A DNA stretch of 64,000 nt, from contig NC_026657.2 of NCBI RefSeq assembly GCF_000004075.3, positions 34,396,732 to 34,460,731 of the forward strand, read 5' to 3'. The notes below the pieces were generated by a model. It saw only the letters and a list, made by a program, of their open reading frames with translations, was not told the DNA's origin and did no database searches. Position 1 is the stretch's first letter. Every line of letters begins with the position of its first letter. The translations under genes were made by a program, and so were the position numbers. Shown here one piece after another: positions 60,926-64,000 of this stretch. This DNA is from Cucumis sativus (Eukaryota > Streptophyta > Magnoliopsida > Cucurbitales > Cucurbitaceae).

Positions 60926-63828
60926 ATGGAAGCGCCGGTGCTGGAGAAGCTTACGGAGACGCAGCAAAATCAAAGGATGGTGGAATATGAGGTTGCTCGG
61001 ATATACGATTTTTTCTTACGGGCTCCTCGCAGCGCTCAAGAATTCATGTAACAAGCTAGGAGAATTTTTTACTTCTAATCATTTGTTTCAAGTGGAGATG
61101 GTGTATTTCGCTTTTGGTTTTTAATAAATTTCGTTTGTTTCTAGGTTGGAGCTTCAGCGTGAAAATCATATCGAATATCTTACTAATGGTCTCAATCATC
61201 TAGGACCCTCATTTCGCGTATTGGATGCCAAGTAAGTCTCTTTTTCTTGTATGCTGTCGAGTTCGTTTCTTCAATTATTATGCAGTCTTTGCTTAAGGCA
61301 ATTCATTTTTTTTCCTAAATGATTTTTTTTTTTTTTTTGAGTGGGTTAAACTCTGCAAGTAGTTTTTGGCGCGGTTTGACGTGTGTTTGAAGGCCATTTG
61401 AACTTTTATTTTTATAGCCGAGTATTTTATTCTGTTGCGTCTCTTCTCAGAATGATTTGTGCATAATGGAGCAGACTAATTTTGCGTTTCATTGTGTTCT
61501 TAGGAGATGGACATAGATACTAGTGAGGTGTGGTCCCATTTTAGATTTCGTGTTCTCATTTAGGCTTCCATTTCCAAGACCTTCTGTAACGATCATTTAG
61601 GTTATATTTTGTATAAATAGAGTCTCTTCTTGTAGTTGGGCTCCTGTTTTTGTTTGCTGTTTTTTTTATGCTGGTGTAGTCTTTCATTTTTATCTTTATG
61701 AAAGTTGTTGCTTTTATAAAAAAACTGTTAGTGAATATCATTTTGAAATTGGAACTTAGCTGGAAAAGTAACTTGTTTATGACATTTTGTTGTTGCTTGG
61801 GTTATGCATATCTAAGACAAGTTTTTCTTTGTGTTAATTCTGGTTCTAGAACACTAATGTTAGGTTGTGTTGATGAGGCCCTGGTCTCCTAAGAATTAGT
61901 GAATTAGTCATGGTCAAGTGAAGGTTCTGTGAAGACAATCCGAGTGTAAAGTTCTTGTGTCGAAGTTTCTGGTTTAATGATCACCCCTAGTCGTTCCATT
62001 TATTTATATAGTATATGACTGATTGTGTAGTTATAATGTATCAAATCCTTAGCTTATTTAAGTCCCTTCCCTCTCCTTTTTTTGACATTTTGTAGTCGTC
62101 CGTGGATTTGCTATTGGATCCTGCATTCTATTGCTCTACTGGGAGACTCTGTAGATGCTGAACTGGAGGCTAGGGCCATTGACTTTCTTAATCGTTGTCA
62201 AGTATTGTCATTCTACCTCTTCTTGTTCACCATTTACAAACGGATCTTTCTTACATTTGGGATCCTTCAGCTTGTGGACTTAGACTTGCTAATTGAGATT
62301 TGAGTATATCCTAGAATGATTATTATTATTTTATTAGCCTTTATTACCTTCCTTCCTTATTTTTGCTTCAGATAGTTGTCTTTGTTTACCTATTTGAACA
62401 AGTTACTGCATGCGTGGAAATTTCTTGCTTAATGCTAGATTGGAACACTTAAACTCTGACTATTGAAATTGTTATGTATTTGTTTCTCATTCTTGCAGGA
62501 CTCAAGTGGTGGATATGGAGGTGGACCTGGACAGGCAAGTGAATTTCATATTCATTTCTATAGAAAAATTATGCTATTATTAGTATGTGATTGCTGTTAA
62601 AAGAGGGTTTTATTATTATTATTGTTGTTGTTGTTGAAGAAAGAAATGCAGCTGTGTGGACATACTAGTCAAATGTTCAGCATTAAAACGACTGAGAAAT
62701 GAAACATGGGGTTTGGAGCATAGAAAATGTTCAATCACCATGTTATACTCTGCATAGGTTGTGCAACTTAGTGCATTGGTCTAGGAGTTAATCTGTACAA
62801 TGCTTCCAAGATTCTTCCATACTACAAACTTACGGCTTTTTGTGTGCGCTGTGTCAGTGTGCAATGTGAACGTCCATCACTTGCATACATATGGATGAGT
62901 TATGTTATGGAACCTTAGATGTAGAAGGGTAGCAGATACTTGTACTATACTAAGAATAATTAGAAAGCACCACAATTTTGAGAGCTTTGGAGCACACGCC
63001 TCCAAATTGGACAGCCTTTAAGGACTTTCTTAAAGTAATTGGATTTCTTAGATTTTGTAGTTATTTAAGTACAGTCAGCAAGTACTGAATATTGAGACGA
63101 TTGAACCTCTTCCTTCTCTAATGAGTTATCTGGTATCTTCTTCCCCACCTGCATTCCATCTTTATAGACTAGTTTCTACTGACAACCTAACTGAATATTC
63201 TTGAGCGTATCCCTCACCTAAGACCAGGCATAACATTTATTGTACTTTAAATCATGTTAATCTGCACAATTAGCATACGTTTAGTTTTTTCTTTTGCAGT
63301 TCTCAATCTAATTGAATTTATTAATATCTGTGGATTCATTAACTCTTTGGTTCCTCACAGTTACCTCACCTAGCAACAACTTATGCTGCAGTGAACTCAC
63401 TTGTCACATTGGGGAGTCATGAAGCTTTGTCGTCAATTAATAGGTGGTCAGTTTATAACCAGGGGATCAGTTGCTTTTCTGAATAATTTTGCAGTGATAT
63501 GACATTATCAATGAAACATCTTTCAGACATAAACTATACACGTTTTTGCTGCAGATGAAGCATCCTAGTGGAGGCTTCAGGTATCAAATAATCCTATTAG
63601 CTTATCCTGAGGGTCCTAGTTAGGATTCCATTTTGTTTCATTGTTTTTCTAGAAAATGCAATGGCTCCTTGGGTCAGCAACTCTATATTCATTGGTCAAT
63701 AATTAGTGCTTAAATGATTCTATGGTTGAGTTTCATTTTTTTCCCTTTTAATGTTGTCTGTTGCTCATTTTATCAGAATGCATGACCAAGGAGAAATAGA
63801 TGTCCGTGCTTGCTACACTGCAATTTCT
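60926..63828 (+). CDS. FTB (ERA1 homologue): Protein farnesyltransferase beta subunit, 5' part
   Basis: Catalytic subunit of CaaX protein farnesyltransferase; the Arabidopsis homologue ERA1 dampens abscisic-acid signalling and shapes meristems. Seven exons lie in the window: 60926-61047, 61145-61231, 62096-62201, 62499-62534, 63361-63443, 63527-63580 and 63777-63828, giving 180 codons, a little under half of the usual length of about 400 or more. The gene continues past the right edge. Visible family stretches: LELQRENHIEYL, VLDANRPWICYWILHSIALL, DFLNRCQ, the first prenyltransferase repeat SSGGYGGGPGQ, PHLATTYAAVNSLVTLG, HPSGGFRMHDQGEIDVRACYTAIS. The residues that bind zinc and substrate lie mostly beyond the edge. 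Intron 4 starts with GC, not GT (cag|gcaagt), the only one seen here. Intron 2 and intron 4 are long (about 860 and 830 bases). Confidence 0.93.
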
Positions 63829-64000
63829 GTAAGTCGGCATCTTATTGTTGGGTTGGGATGTAATTAGTTGTAGTGTGCATGTGCACACATGCAATTTCCA
63901 GTTATTTGAGCAAATTGCATGTTTTCAGGGCTTTAAAATTGAAAATGGCATATTGCAGCATGAAGATAGTGCATTTAATTGCATGAATATACTGCAATTT
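63829..64000 (+). other. FTB (ERA1 homologue): Start of farnesyltransferase beta intron 7
   Basis: After the donor gtaagt at 63829 no stretch matching the next expected exon (VASILN-like) is present before the window ends, so this is intron. Confidence 0.75.

Overview
The window reads as nuclear DNA of a flowering plant, most likely a eudicot. It is strongly AT-rich. Its genes are split by many short GT-AG introns, and the products include a chloroplast thylakoid-lumen protein, a photosystem I assembly factor and a mitochondrial formate dehydrogenase. The style of the dispersed repeats and of a DUF4283-type relic reminds me of Cucurbitaceae (Cucumis and relatives). That family assignment is an inference from memory, not something the sequence proves. 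I see no viral, bacterial or organellar insertion, no CRISPR array and no rRNA or functional tRNA gene.

Layout, left to right. 1-5.6 kb: no recognisable gene, only repeat-like sequence. 5.6-7.5 kb and 15.5-19.7 kb, both +: a tandem pair of clade II SWEET sugar transporters (SWEET5-like) with identical six-exon architecture, separated by about 8 kb of very AT-rich DNA. 19.9-28.1 kb: a local F-box array on the minus strand with two complete single-exon genes, a truncated third copy between them and a decayed DUF4283-type ORF. 29.6-33.2 kb +: the lumenal immunophilin CYP38/TLP40. 34.8-38.1 kb -: a Raf-like (MRK1-type) protein kinase, convergent with CYP38. 42.3-47.2 kb -: a 19-exon SAMHD1-type dNTPase (VEN4 homologue), divergent from PSA3 (48.9-50.3 kb +), a photosystem I assembly factor. 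51.0-54.5 kb -: mitochondrial formate dehydrogenase, convergent with PSA3. 54.5-60.9 kb: mostly gene-free, with an ankyrin-repeat relic and a promoter-like GC-rich island. 60.9-64.0 kb +: the 5' half of the protein farnesyltransferase beta subunit, running off the window.

There is no operon logic. The genes from 29.6 kb rightward are unrelated single-copy housekeeping or photosynthesis genes, while the SWEET and F-box pairs are products of local duplication. I built the exon models by hand from splice signals, reading frame and remembered family sequences. In every multi-exon model the exon phases add up to an open frame.

I did not find a convincing new biological system. The observations most worth a second look are: a two-residue deletion in a core SWEET motif of the first copy; the F-box array with its shared flanks and truncated copy; the DUF4283 relic with G-to-A type nonsense changes; a SINE-like tRNA-derived element in a CYP38 intron; an E2F-type site upstream of the dNTPase gene; and promoter-like islands with no visible gene.
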